Origin: CAYLHS01 sp964383535
GTDB taxonomy: Bacteria > Actinomycetota > Acidimicrobiia > Spongiisociales > UBA4744
NCBI GenBank assembly: GCA_964383535.1
Contig: CAYLHS010000070.1
Coordinates: forward strand, 1-11,464
DNA length: 11,464 nt
Direction of reading: 5' to 3'
The translations under genes were made by a program, and so were the position numbers. This document shows, piece by piece, positions 1-5,841 of this stretch. Within the stretch, counting starts at the first letter, position 1. Each line of letters starts with the position of its first letter. The notes beneath the pieces are model-generated. The model was not told the origin of the DNA and ran no database searches. It was given only the letters and a program-made list of their open reading frames with translations.

Positions 1-35
1 CGCGTGTTGCTGCACTCGACCGGGGTTGTGCTTGC

Positions 36-734
36 TCAGTCGCCCGAATCGGCGACGTCATCACGCAACAGGATGCGGCCCTCCTCTCCTAGATAGCCGA
101 TCGGATCGGCGAAGACTTCTTCCCAGGAGACGCCTTGGTCTCGGAGTTCATGCAGGTGCCGCCACGTCGGTGTGCCGGCCAGCCGTCCGGAGCGAATGTC
201 GGCAGCGAGCTTCTGAACGAACTCCAGTTCCGCTCCGAGCATGGCTTCGCGAAAGACGGACTCGACGATGAACACCTCCGGGAGGTCCATGTCGCGTGCA
301 ACGCTGTTCGAAGCGGCGACGGAGCCGATCTGAATCCTGAGACGTTGTGCCCGGACATCGAGCAGCCTTGCCACCTCATCAGGGGGGAGGCCTGCAATCA
401 ACGAGAGGCCCGCTTCCAGCGAGGTGTACTCGCGGGTAGGGGTCGAGAGAAGCTCCGCGAGCCAGTCCTCGTATTCGTCCACTCCGGCCGCCGTGATCGC
501 GTAGACCGTGCGCTCCGGACGCCGGCCCTCACGGACGACCTCTTTGACCTCGATGAGGCCTCGCTTGGTGAGAGACTGTACGACCGAGTACAGGGACCCG
601 TAGTTGAGCTTGATGCTCTCCTCTTTGCCCCGGCTGCGTAGCGTCTGGGATATCTCGTACGGGTGCATCGGTCGCTCGGTGAGAGACCCGAGCACGGCGA
701 GAGCGAGTGGGTTCGACACTCGTCTGCGGCTCAT
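36..734 (-). CDS. PadR-family transcriptional regulator
   Basis: A 232-residue protein with the PadR layout: an N-terminal winged helix-turn-helix (about residues 8-90) and an alpha-helical C-terminal dimerisation domain (about 100-185). The recognition-helix region NYGSLYSVVQSLTKRGLIE (44-62) and the wing region RRPERTVYAITAAGVDEY (71-88) are typical of the family. PadR proteins are DNA-binding repressors that usually respond to small ligands and often control transporters or their own gene. The reading frame is open upstream to 944, but the start at 734 is chosen because GAGGAG (740-745) lies 5 nt before it and the residues before it look non-coding. A strong promoter and a palindrome lie directly upstream, so autoregulation is likely by inference. 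No target gene is visible; the leftward neighbour is outside the window. Family assignment is firm; ligand and targets are unknown. Confidence 0.93.
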   Translation of the reverse strand: MSRRRVSNPLALAVLGSLTERPMHPYEISQTLRSRGKEESIKLNYGSLYSVVQSLTKRGLIEVKEVVREGRRPERTVYAITAAGVDEYEDWLAELLSTPTREYTSLEAGLSLIAGLPPDEVARLLDVRAQRLRIQIGSVAASNSVARDMDLPEVFIVESVFREAMLGAELEFVQKLAADIRSGRLAGTPTWRHLHELRDQGVSWEEVFADPIGYLGEEGRILLRDDVADSGD

Positions 735-751
735 TGAGACTCCTCGGTAGT

Positions 752-759
752 GAATATTC
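752..759. promoter_or_regulatory. Palindrome at the padR transcript start, possible operator
   Basis: GAATATTC (752-759) is a perfect 8-bp palindrome just downstream of the predicted padR start of transcription. A related copy, AGTATACGA (767-775), matches AATATTCGA (753-761) at 7 of 9 positions and overlaps the -10 box. AT-rich dyads over the promoter of a padR gene suggest autoregulatory binding, but the classical PadR operator (ATGT and ACAT half-sites) is not clearly present. This is an inference. Confidence 0.35.
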
Positions 760-766
760 GAACAGG

Positions 767-794
767 AGTATACGAGTCGGAGCATGTTGTGCAA
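767..794 (-). promoter_or_regulatory. Sigma70-type promoter of the padR gene
   Basis: Read on the minus strand, TTGCAC (794-789) and TATACT (772-767) are separated by 16 nt. This is close to the TTGACA / TATAAT consensus with acceptable spacing. It predicts a transcript start near 760, about 25 nt upstream of the ATG at 734, with the GAGGAG ribosome site in the leader. It is the best-looking promoter in the window. It is read from sequence only; no start-site data are available. Confidence 0.6.
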
Positions 795-805
795 CCCGGT
801 TCGCC

Positions 806-823
806 GGAGGGATCGTTCCCTCC
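806..823. repeat. Perfect hairpin (7-bp stem, 4-nt loop)
   Basis: GGAGGGA (806-812) and TCCCTCC (817-823) are exact reverse complements separated by TCGT. The element lies between padR (minus strand) and the small membrane genes (plus strand), just upstream of the padR -35 box. Neither strand shows a following T-run, so it does not look like an intrinsic terminator. It could be an operator dyad or part of a structured leader. Confidence 0.6.
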
Positions 824-842
824 AACGCTCGCTGGGGACCTC

Positions 843-867
843 ACGGCGGAGGTGGTGCTCCCGCCGT
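843..867. repeat. GC-rich hairpin
   Basis: ACGGCGG (843-849) pairs exactly with CCGCCGT (861-867). Two more pairs (A850-T859 and G851-C858) form if C860 is bulged, leaving a 6-nt loop. No U-tract follows in either direction. Its right arm runs into the tandem repeat that begins at 863. Confidence 0.55.
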
Positions 868-890
868 CCGCTGTCTGCCGTCCGCCGTTT
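863..890. repeat. Imperfect 14-bp tandem repeat, two copies
   Basis: GCCGTCCGCTGTCT (863-876) is followed directly by GCCGTCCGCCGTTT (877-890), 12 of 14 identical, and a third GCC follows at 891-893. The unit lies in the intergenic region upstream of the first small membrane gene. It resembles the low-complexity G/C tandem tracts found between genes in some GC-rich bacteria. No function is evident. Confidence 0.6.
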
Positions 891-916
891 GCCATGGGGG
901 TATCCCAGTCGTGCCC

Positions 917-922
917 TAAGCT
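917..922 (+). promoter_or_regulatory. Possible -10 box giving a leaderless transcript
   Basis: TAAGCT (917-922) fits the TANNNT form of an actinobacterial -10 element and ends 6 nt before the ATG at 929, which has no Shine-Dalgarno sequence. That geometry is typical of leaderless mRNAs. The nearest -35-like hexamer, TTGCCA (889-894), is 22 nt away, which is too far, so support is weak. Confidence 0.25.
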
Positions 923-928
923 TCCCGT

Positions 929-1069
929 ATGGAGAACCTGCCACTCGTGATCGGGATCGCGGCCGCGGTCCTGGTGGTGTTCTGGCTGATCAAGAAGCTC
1001 GTCAAGCTCGCCTTCTGGGCGGCGCTTCTCGGGGTGGCCGCGTGGATCTGGTACTTCAAGATTCGGTGA
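929..1069 (+). CDS. Small two-helix membrane protein (46 aa)
   Basis: This short ORF encodes 46 residues beginning MENLPLVIG and ending WYFKIR. It shows two hydrophobic segments (about residues 4-21 and 27-43) joined by a basic turn KKLVK, with positive residues again at the C-terminus. That pattern suggests a membrane hairpin. There are no enzymatic motifs, and I do not recognise a named family. The ATG has no ribosome-binding sequence, so translation may be leaderless. The next small membrane gene starts 9 nt after the stop, and its Shine-Dalgarno begins right at this stop codon, so the two are probably co-expressed. It is more credible than the opposite-strand frames here, which give arginine/histidine-rich nonsense. 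Confidence 0.6.
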   Translation: MENLPLVIGIAAAVLVVFWLIKKLVKLAFWAALLGVAAWIWYFKIR

Positions 1070-1078
1070 GGAGGGATG

Positions 1079-1255
1079 ATGCGTGCAGTGAGTACGGCGG
1101 CCTGGTTTGCCGTGCTGTCGGGAATGGTGGCCGGATGGCTCGCGATCGTGCATGCCGTGAGAGTCGGCGACATCGCGGCAGCGATCAGCCTCTTGGCGGC
1201 CGCGCTGATCTTCGGTCTATTGTCGATCGCCCTGCTGAAGGCGGCTCGGAGCTGA
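1079..1255 (+). CDS. Small two-helix membrane protein (58 aa)
   Basis: A 58-residue protein (MRAVSTAAWF ... LLKAARS) with two predicted transmembrane helices, about residues 6-26 and 33-53, separated by the short loop VRVGD. A GGAGG at 1070-1074, directly after the upstream stop codon, lies 4 nt before this ATG. An adjacent ATG at 1076 would add one Met but leaves only 1 nt of spacing. The family is not recognised. The gene follows the 46-aa membrane protein and ends 8 nt before the convergent universal stress protein, so no terminator fits between them. Confidence 0.62.
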   Translation: MRAVSTAAWFAVLSGMVAGWLAIVHAVRVGDIAAAISLLAAALIFGLLSIALLKAARS

Positions 1256-1263
1256 CGATCCGG

Positions 1264-1713
1264 CTAGGCGGGTGGGATGACCATCACAGGGCACGGGGCG
1301 TAATGCACCAGCCGATCAGCGACCGAGCCCAGGATGAATCGCTCTATCAGCCCGGCGCCGCGCCGGCCGATCACGAGCAGATCGGCGTTGTGCTGTTCGC
1401 AGAAGCCCACGATCGTCGCAGCGGGGTCACCGAGTTCCTCGATCGTCTCATAGTCGACATCTGAAAGGTCCAGATCGCTGATCGTCCGGTCGAGTGCTTC
1501 CTGCTGCGCATCGTCGAGTGCCTTCGTCAACGCGGTTGCGGTCGGGGGCGCACCACCGATGCCCCACCACCCCTCCGGTGGCCGGACGACAGTAACGAGG
1601 AGGAGTTTGGAGCCCCAGGCACGAGCGATGCTCACGCCCACCTGGCATGCCCTGATGCTCCCCTCCGATCCGTCCGTTGCCGCAACGACGACCTTCGGAG
1701 CCCATGTCTTCAT
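1264..1713 (-). CDS. Universal stress protein (UspA family), ATP-binding type
   Basis: A 149-residue single-domain Usp. The N-terminal strand VVVAATDGSEGS (8-19) carries the conserved Asp14. The nucleotide-binding signature G-x2-G-x9-G-S is complete at G116, G119, G129 and S130, followed by the usual VADRLVHYAPCPVMVI ending. Members with this motif bind ATP and act as cytoplasmic stress or energy-state modulators; the specific partner is unknown. AAAGGAGG (1720-1727) stands 6 nt before the ATG at 1713, which fixes the start and excludes the longer frame reaching to 1788. It is divergent from serA across 77 bp and convergent with the small membrane gene. Expression is probably independent of both. 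Confidence 0.93.
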   Translation of the reverse strand: MKTWAPKVVVAATDGSEGSIRACQVGVSIARAWGSKLLLVTVVRPPEGWWGIGGAPPTATALTKALDDAQQEALDRTISDLDLSDVDYETIEELGDPAATIVGFCEQHNADLLVIGRRGAGLIERFILGSVADRLVHYAPCPVMVIPPA

Positions 1714-1754
1714 GTGAGGCCTCCTTTCACTGTTAACTCTAGAGAAGGCGCGTG

Positions 1755-1783
1755 TTGGTATCTGGGGAACGTTCGGCGACAAT
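1755..1783 (+). promoter_or_regulatory. Putative serA promoter, leaderless
   Basis: TTGGTA (1755-1760) and GACAAT (1778-1783) are separated by exactly 17 nt. The gap from the -10 box to the ATG at 1791 is 7 nt, so transcription would begin at or next to the start codon. This explains why serA has no ribosome-binding sequence and argues against starts at 1752 or 1782. Confidence 0.42.
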
Positions 1784-1790
1784 GCCACTC

Positions 1791-3368
1791 ATGCGTGTAG
1801 TCGTTGCTGAAGCAATCGCCGAAGCGGGCATCGACATCCTGCGGGCATCCGCAGCCGTCGACGTCGCAGTCGGGGTCGATCGAGACGAGTTGAAACGACG
1901 CCTGGCCGATGCCGACGCGCTCGTCGTCCGGTCGGCGACGACAGTTGACGCCGATCTCATTGCTGCCGCTCCGAACCTTCGCGTCATCGGACGAGCCGGA
2001 ATCGGTGTCGACAACATCGACCTCGCCGCAGCAACGAACGCGGGGGTGCTCGTTGTCAACACACCCAGAGCGAATGTGGTCTCTGCGGCCGAACACACGA
2101 TGGGGCTGATCCTCGCCCAAGCCCGCAACATCGCCCAGGCCGACGCTTCTCTGCGGGGCGGCAGGTGGGATCGGAAACGGTTCGGTGGTGTTGAGCTGTT
2201 CGACAAGACCCTCGGCGTCGTGGGGCTCGGACGGATCGGCATGCTCGTGGCCGAGCGCGCCGCGGCGTTCGGAATGCACCTGATCGGCTATGACCCGTAT
2301 GTAGTGCCGGCGAGGGCGGAGGAAGCAGGCGTCGAGCTCGTCGGCGATCTTCGCGACCTCTGTGCGGCCGCCGACTTCATCACGATTCATCTGCCGAAGA
2401 CTCGAGAGACGGAGGGGCTGTTCGACGCCACGATGTTCTCGGCGATGAAGGACGGGGTGCGCCTCGTGAATGCCGCCCGAGGAGGAATCGTCGACGAGGA
2501 TGCCCTCGCCGAGGCGGTCCGTTCCGGCAAGGTCGCGGGAGCTGCACTCGATGTCTATGCCAGCGAACCGTTGACGGGTGGCCCGCTGCTGGACCTGCCA
2601 AACATCGTGCTCACCCCGCACCTGGGCGCATCGACGCGAGAGGCGCAGGATCGCGCCGGCACCGATGTGGCTGAGGCGGTTGCGTCCGCACTCGCCGGCG
2701 ATCTGGTGCTGTCGACGGTCAACGTGGACCTCGGGAGCGACATCTCGGAGGAGGTCCGCCGGTTCCTGTCGGTCTCGGAGTACCTCGGCAAGATCTACGT
2801 CGCGCTCGCCGGCGGTGTTCCCCGTGTGTTGAGACTCCACGCCGAGGGCGCCCTTTCCCAGTACCCGCTGCGGCCGCTCAGATTGGGCGTCCTGAAAGGG
2901 GTGCTGGCGGGAAGCACTGACGAGCCGGTGTCCTACGTGAACGCCGAGATACTCGCCGACGAACGGGGGTTGACGGTCGAGGAACGGCCCTCCAGCGAGG
3001 CTCGAGGATACCGATCGTTGCTTCGCGTGTCAGGGGTCGTGTCCGGCAGGGAGGTGTCCGTGGGCGGCACCATGGGCCGTGTTCCGTTGATCGCAGGGAT
3101 GTTGGGCTTCGCGATCGAGCTTCCCGTGGCGGAGCATCTCCTCATCATCAACAACCGCGACATTCCCGGCATGATCGGCCGGGTCGGCACCTTCCTCGGC
3201 AACCTCGACGTGAACATCGACGACATGGTGCTGGGTCGGTCGGATGCGCACGTCGGGCATGCGCTGATGGCCCTGAGTCTCGACCGGGATCTCAACTCGG
3301 AAGAGCTGGAGGGTCTCAGAACGATTCCTGGTGTGGATGAGGCGATGTCGATTCGGCTGGAGGCGTGA
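1791..3368 (+). CDS. serA: D-3-phosphoglycerate dehydrogenase
   Basis: Catalyses NAD-dependent oxidation of 3-phosphoglycerate to 3-phosphohydroxypyruvate, the first step of serine synthesis, in the cytoplasm. The 525-residue length and layout match the long type found in mycobacteria (about 528 aa): a split substrate domain, a Rossmann domain with GLGRIG (145-150) and the NAD-ribose Asp168, an intervening regulatory domain (about 315-445), and a C-terminal ACT domain (about 449-525). The catalytic residues are Arg230 (NAARGG), Glu259 (ASEP) and His277 (TPHLGAST). ACT residues Asp457 and Asn475 match positions used for serine feedback in the mycobacterial enzyme, so end-product inhibition is plausible. 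The start at 1791 fits the family and the putative leaderless promoter; 1782 is the alternative. The stop overlaps the next gene's ATG by one base. Confidence 0.97.
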   Translation: MRVVVAEAIAEAGIDILRASAAVDVAVGVDRDELKRRLADADALVVRSATTVDADLIAAAPNLRVIGRAGIGVDNIDLAAATNAGVLVVNTPRANVVSAAEHTMGLILAQARNIAQADASLRGGRWDRKRFGGVELFDKTLGVVGLGRIGMLVAERAAAFGMHLIGYDPYVVPARAEEAGVELVGDLRDLCAAADFITIHLPKTRETEGLFDATMFSAMKDGVRLVNAARGGIVDEDALAEAVRSGKVAGAALDVYASEPLTGGPLLDLPNIVLTPHLGASTREAQDRAGTDVAEAVASALAGDLVLSTVNVDLGSDISEEVRRFLSVSEYLGKIYVALAGGVPRVLRLHAEGALSQYPLRPLRLGVLKGVLAGSTDEPVSYVNAEILADERGLTVEERPSSEARGYRSLLRVSGVVSGREVSVGGTMGRVPLIAGMLGFAIELPVAEHLLIINNRDIPGMIGRVGTFLGNLDVNIDDMVLGRSDAHVGHALMALSLDRDLNSEELEGLRTIPGVDEAMSIRLEA

Positions 3369-3814
3369 TGGACATTTCCCGAGCCCCGAACAAGCGTTTG
3401 CGATGGTTCTACCGGGCACCGATCACGTTCTACCGGCTCGGACTCGGCAGGCTCATGGGTGGCCGCGTTCTGATGCTCACGCACAAAGGAAGGAAGTCCG
3501 GTCTCGATCGGTACGTCGTTCTCGAGGTCGTCGACCGGACATCCGAAGGGTGGTACGTCGCGGCCGCGTACGGCAGCAACGCCGACTGGTTCCGCAACAT
3601 CAAGGCGGATCCGAACGTGACCGTCAACTACAAAGGGACCCGCAGAGCCGCGACGGCGACGATTGTGAACGAGACGGAAGGAGCCGAGGTGCTCCGCAGG
3701 TACGGGCAGGCTCACCCGCGAGCCGCTCGCACGCTCGGCAGGTTGATGGGAGTCCCGATGGAGGGCGACATGTCAGAAGCGTCCCGCACGATCCCGATCG
3801 TGAAGCTGTCCTAG
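3368..3814 (+). CDS. Nitroreductase-fold deazaflavin-dependent protein (Ddn/DUF385 family)
   Basis: A 148-residue protein of the split-barrel family that includes mycobacterial Ddn, members of which use coenzyme F420 (or FMN) for reductions. Family hallmarks visible are LTHKGRKSGLDRYVVLEVV (37-55) and YGSNADWFRNIKADPNVTVNYKG (68-90). Length is as expected. The substrate cannot be predicted. Its ATG overlaps the serA stop as TGATG, with GGAGG (3359-3363) 4 nt upstream of the ATG; a GTG at 3365 is a less likely start. It is therefore translationally coupled to serA, though no functional link is known. Its TAG stop lies in a CTAG palindrome shared with the convergent gene. Confidence 0.88.
   Translation: MDISRAPNKRLRWFYRAPITFYRLGLGRLMGGRVLMLTHKGRKSGLDRYVVLEVVDRTSEGWYVAAAYGSNADWFRNIKADPNVTVNYKGTRRAATATIVNETEGAEVLRRYGQAHPRAARTLGRLMGVPMEGDMSEASRTIPIVKLS
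3811..3814. other. CTAG palindrome carrying both convergent stop codons
   Basis: The four bases CTAG encode TAG on the plus strand (3812-3814, end of the deazaflavin-family gene) and TAG on the minus strand (3813-3811, end of the decarboxylase). The two convergent coding regions overlap by 4 bp with no space for a terminator between them. Confidence 0.9.
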
Positions 3815-5343
3815 GGGTCGACCCTCGTCTCGGTCAGGTCGATCTGGATGTCGGGTTGACGTAGCCGCTCCGGAACGATGTCGCGCTGGAAGACATCGGC
3901 GGTCGTCTCGGCCCGCTTGATGAGGTCTGCGCCGGTTCCGTTGACGAGGACCACCGCCGGGCGGGGGAGCGCGTTGAAGTTCGACGCCGACGTCTCTCCG
4001 TAGGCACCCATCTCGAGGAACGCGACCAGATCCCCATCCGAGGTGTCCGGAAGTGATGCACCCATCACGATCGTGTCCGGTGCGCATGAGTGACCGACGA
4101 TGTCGGCGTGGATCGTGTTCGGAGCGTCGGCCCGGTTGGCGAGCACGAAGGGGTGCCGGTTGTGCTCGAGAACGTTGTCGGCGAAGAAGAAGTACGTCGT
4201 ATCGGTGAGGACCCACGTGTAGGGGATGGGATGGCGTTGGCGCTTCACCGTCTTCACAGTCGCAAGGTGAATCGCCGTGTTCCCGTAAAGTCCTCGTCCA
4301 GGCTCGAGTTGGAGGCGGATGCCATTCGGATCGATTCCGGCGGAGGCGAGTCCCTCTCGCAGCGTTTTCGTGATCGTCTGCGCGTACTGCTCGATGCTGG
4401 GGACCGTCTTGGATCGAATGCCTCCGGTCAGCTTGGGTAGCACTCGTCCGATGATCGAGTGATAGACCCGTTCCCCGAGCCAGCGGAGACCGACCAGCAG
4501 CGGGTAGGTCGCGGCCGTCAGGACGAACTCCGACCTGGGCGTCTCCTTGTTGTTGGGGTCTCGCGGGCTGGCCATGCCGCCACCTATGTCGATCTCCGAC
4601 GGTCGCCATCCATCCCAGGCGTGTGAGAGTTCACCGATGAGACGGGCGTAGCGGATCATCAGGCCCTCCCAGTAGGAGAGCCTTGCCTGATGGCGACCCG
4701 CGTGGAAGTGCAGTCCGACGAGATTCACGTGAGGCGCCGAGAGTGCCCGGCGTCCCATGTCCACGAGAAACTCGGGAGGGATGCCCGACTTGTACACCTG
4801 AGCCGCGATGTCGGTGGGGACAGAGAGCTGGGAGAAGTCGGTCTTCCGCCACAGGTTCGGGATCGCCGGCTTGACCCTCAGCCTGATGGATGCCGTGGTT
4901 CCGAGCTCCGATGCGATTCGTTCGATTCGATTGACCTCATCCACATCTTCGACGGTGATCCGGACTCCGGCCCTGATGCATCGCCGAAGCATCATGTCGG
5001 TCTTGCCGCCACCGGTGACGGAGACCCTGGACGGATCAACGCCGGTGGACAGTGCGCCCTCCAGCTCGCCGATCGAGTAGATGTCGGCCCCCGCACCCTC
5101 GTCGGTCAGGATCTGTCGAGTCGCGAGGAGCGTGTTGGCTTTCATCGCGGGAAGCACATCGACCGATCCGCCCCAACCCTGCGTGAACGCGTCGCGGAAT
5201 CGTCGGTAGTTCGAGCGAAGCTGACGTTCCGAGTAGACGAACACGGGCGTTCCGAACTCGGCTGCCAGGTCGACAGTGTCGGCGTCCTCTATGAACAGGT
5301 GACCATCTCTGGTCGAAAGGCAGTCGTCCAGCCGCTCGCTCAC
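3811..5343 (-). CDS. Fold-III PLP-dependent decarboxylase, LysA-like but divergent
   Basis: A 510-residue member of the diaminopimelate/ornithine decarboxylase (alanine racemase-fold) family. In this numbering, the PLP-binding lysine is Lys68 (PAMKANTLLA), followed by GLHFH (210-214), the phosphate-binding GGG (254-256), EPGRGLYG (347-354), Cys420 and the GAY motif (447-449). The family decarboxylates D-configured or other amino acids; LysA makes lysine. Two oddities stand out. The CESGD-type specificity motif of LysA is replaced by SCAPDT, losing the Glu. Between GGG and the EPGR domain there are about 50 extra residues (roughly 258-315), including a hydrophobic stretch. The substrate may therefore not be diaminopimelate. 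The GTG at 5343 gives a 4-nt GTGA overlap with pgpA; a GTG at 5370 would add 9 residues. Family is firm; substrate is open. Confidence 0.85.
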   Translation of the reverse strand: MSERLDDCLSTRDGHLFIEDADTVDLAAEFGTPVFVYSERQLRSNYRRFRDAFTQGWGGSVDVLPAMKANTLLATRQILTDEGAGADIYSIGELEGALSTGVDPSRVSVTGGGKTDMMLRRCIRAGVRITVEDVDEVNRIERIASELGTTASIRLRVKPAIPNLWRKTDFSQLSVPTDIAAQVYKSGIPPEFLVDMGRRALSAPHVNLVGLHFHAGRHQARLSYWEGLMIRYARLIGELSHAWDGWRPSEIDIGGGMASPRDPNNKETPRSEFVLTAATYPLLVGLRWLGERVYHSIIGRVLPKLTGGIRSKTVPSIEQYAQTITKTLREGLASAGIDPNGIRLQLEPGRGLYGNTAIHLATVKTVKRQRHPIPYTWVLTDTTYFFFADNVLEHNRHPFVLANRADAPNTIHADIVGHSCAPDTIVMGASLPDTSDGDLVAFLEMGAYGETSASNFNALPRPAVVLVNGTGADLIKRAETTADVFQRDIVPERLRQPDIQIDLTETRVDP

Positions 5344-5816
5344 AGCGACAAGAGTAGGACTGTCAGCCACCCTGCGGCGAGCGCGTAGGAGCCGGCGACA
5401 ACGTCGTCGAACGTGACACCGACGGCGTCGTGTCTCCGATCAAGCGCACCCACACCGGGGAACCTCTTGGTGATGTCTGCGAGTCGGAAGACGACCAGCG
5501 CGACGACCGCCGCCCACCCGCCGAGTCCGATTGTTGCCCACAACACGCCCGCCGCCTCGTCGACGACCACCCACCCAGGGTCGTGTTCCGCGAACGGTCG
5601 CACAGACCACAGGGAAAGGACGGTCACGCAGATTGCGAGGAGCAGGCCGAGGATCCATCCGTGGATGATGAGCACGAGCGCGAACGTGACGAGTGAAGCG
5701 AGCGTGCCTGATCCTGCGTCCGAGCCCCGCAAGCGGCGAAGGATCAGGCCGGTACCGAACCACGATGCGATCAGCCGCTGCACCCGGCGAGAGTAGCTGG
5801 CCGCCCGCTGGTACAT
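5340..5816 (-). CDS. pgpA: Phosphatidylglycerophosphatase A
   Basis: A 158-residue membrane enzyme that removes the phosphate of phosphatidylglycerophosphate to give phosphatidylglycerol, at the cytoplasmic membrane. PgpA family marks are present in order: FGTGL (20-24), SGTLASLV (36-43), DPGWVVVDEAAGVLWA (79-94) with acidic Asp86/Glu87, FRLADITKRFPGVGALDRR (110-128) and GVTFDDVVAG (133-142). Hydrophobic segments at about 41-70, 93-112 and 140-158 fit an integral membrane protein. GGGAG (5822-5826) lies 5 nt before the ATG. It is followed, with a GTGA overlap, by the LysA-like decarboxylase, so the two are co-translated. The divergent peptidase start is only 25 bp away. In the family motif FRxFDxxKP, this copy reads FRLADITKR, a mild divergence. 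Confidence 0.85.
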   Translation of the reverse strand: MYQRAASYSRRVQRLIASWFGTGLILRRLRGSDAGSGTLASLVTFALVLIIHGWILGLLLAICVTVLSLWSVRPFAEHDPGWVVVDEAAGVLWATIGLGGWAAVVALVVFRLADITKRFPGVGALDRRHDAVGVTFDDVVAGSYALAAGWLTVLLLSL

Positions 5817-5817
5817 T
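5809..5817 (+). promoter_or_regulatory. Possible extended -10 for the S9 peptidase operon
   Basis: TGGTACATT has the TGN-TANNNT form of an extended -10 box and would start transcription near 5824, leaving a leader of about 18 nt that contains the AGGAA ribosome site (5834-5838). It overlaps the start codon of the divergent pgpA gene. No -35 match is seen, so this is tentative. Confidence 0.25.
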
Positions 5818-5841
5818 CGTGCTCCCGACAGTCAGGAACTC

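Noticed and set aside
1..35. Possible 3' feature downstream of padR at the left edge
   Set aside because: There are only 35 bases, with no hairpin or coding signal that can be supported.
847..870. Sequence resembling a T-box (GGTGGT ... CCGCCGTCC) upstream of the small membrane genes
   Set aside because: The invariant GGTGGNACCGCG core is not present; it reads GGTGGTGCTCCCGCC. There is no terminator pair, and the downstream gene is a micro-membrane protein, not an amino-acid or synthetase gene.
735..944. N-terminal extension of the padR frame (70 more residues)
   Set aside because: It crosses the predicted promoter and leader. The residues are arginine-rich with no family match, and a good ribosome site marks the ATG at 734.
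731..1153. Minus-strand open frame of 140 codons over the padR leader and small membrane genes
   Set aside because: The translation is His/Pro/Arg-rich with no hydrophobic core, and it conflicts with the padR promoter and with two coherent membrane ORFs on the other strand.
1710..2840. Long minus-strand open frame (376 codons) opposite serA
   Set aside because: It is a shadow caused by the high GC of serA. The composition is rich in Arg/His/Asp, no domain is visible, and the opposite strand is an unambiguous enzyme.
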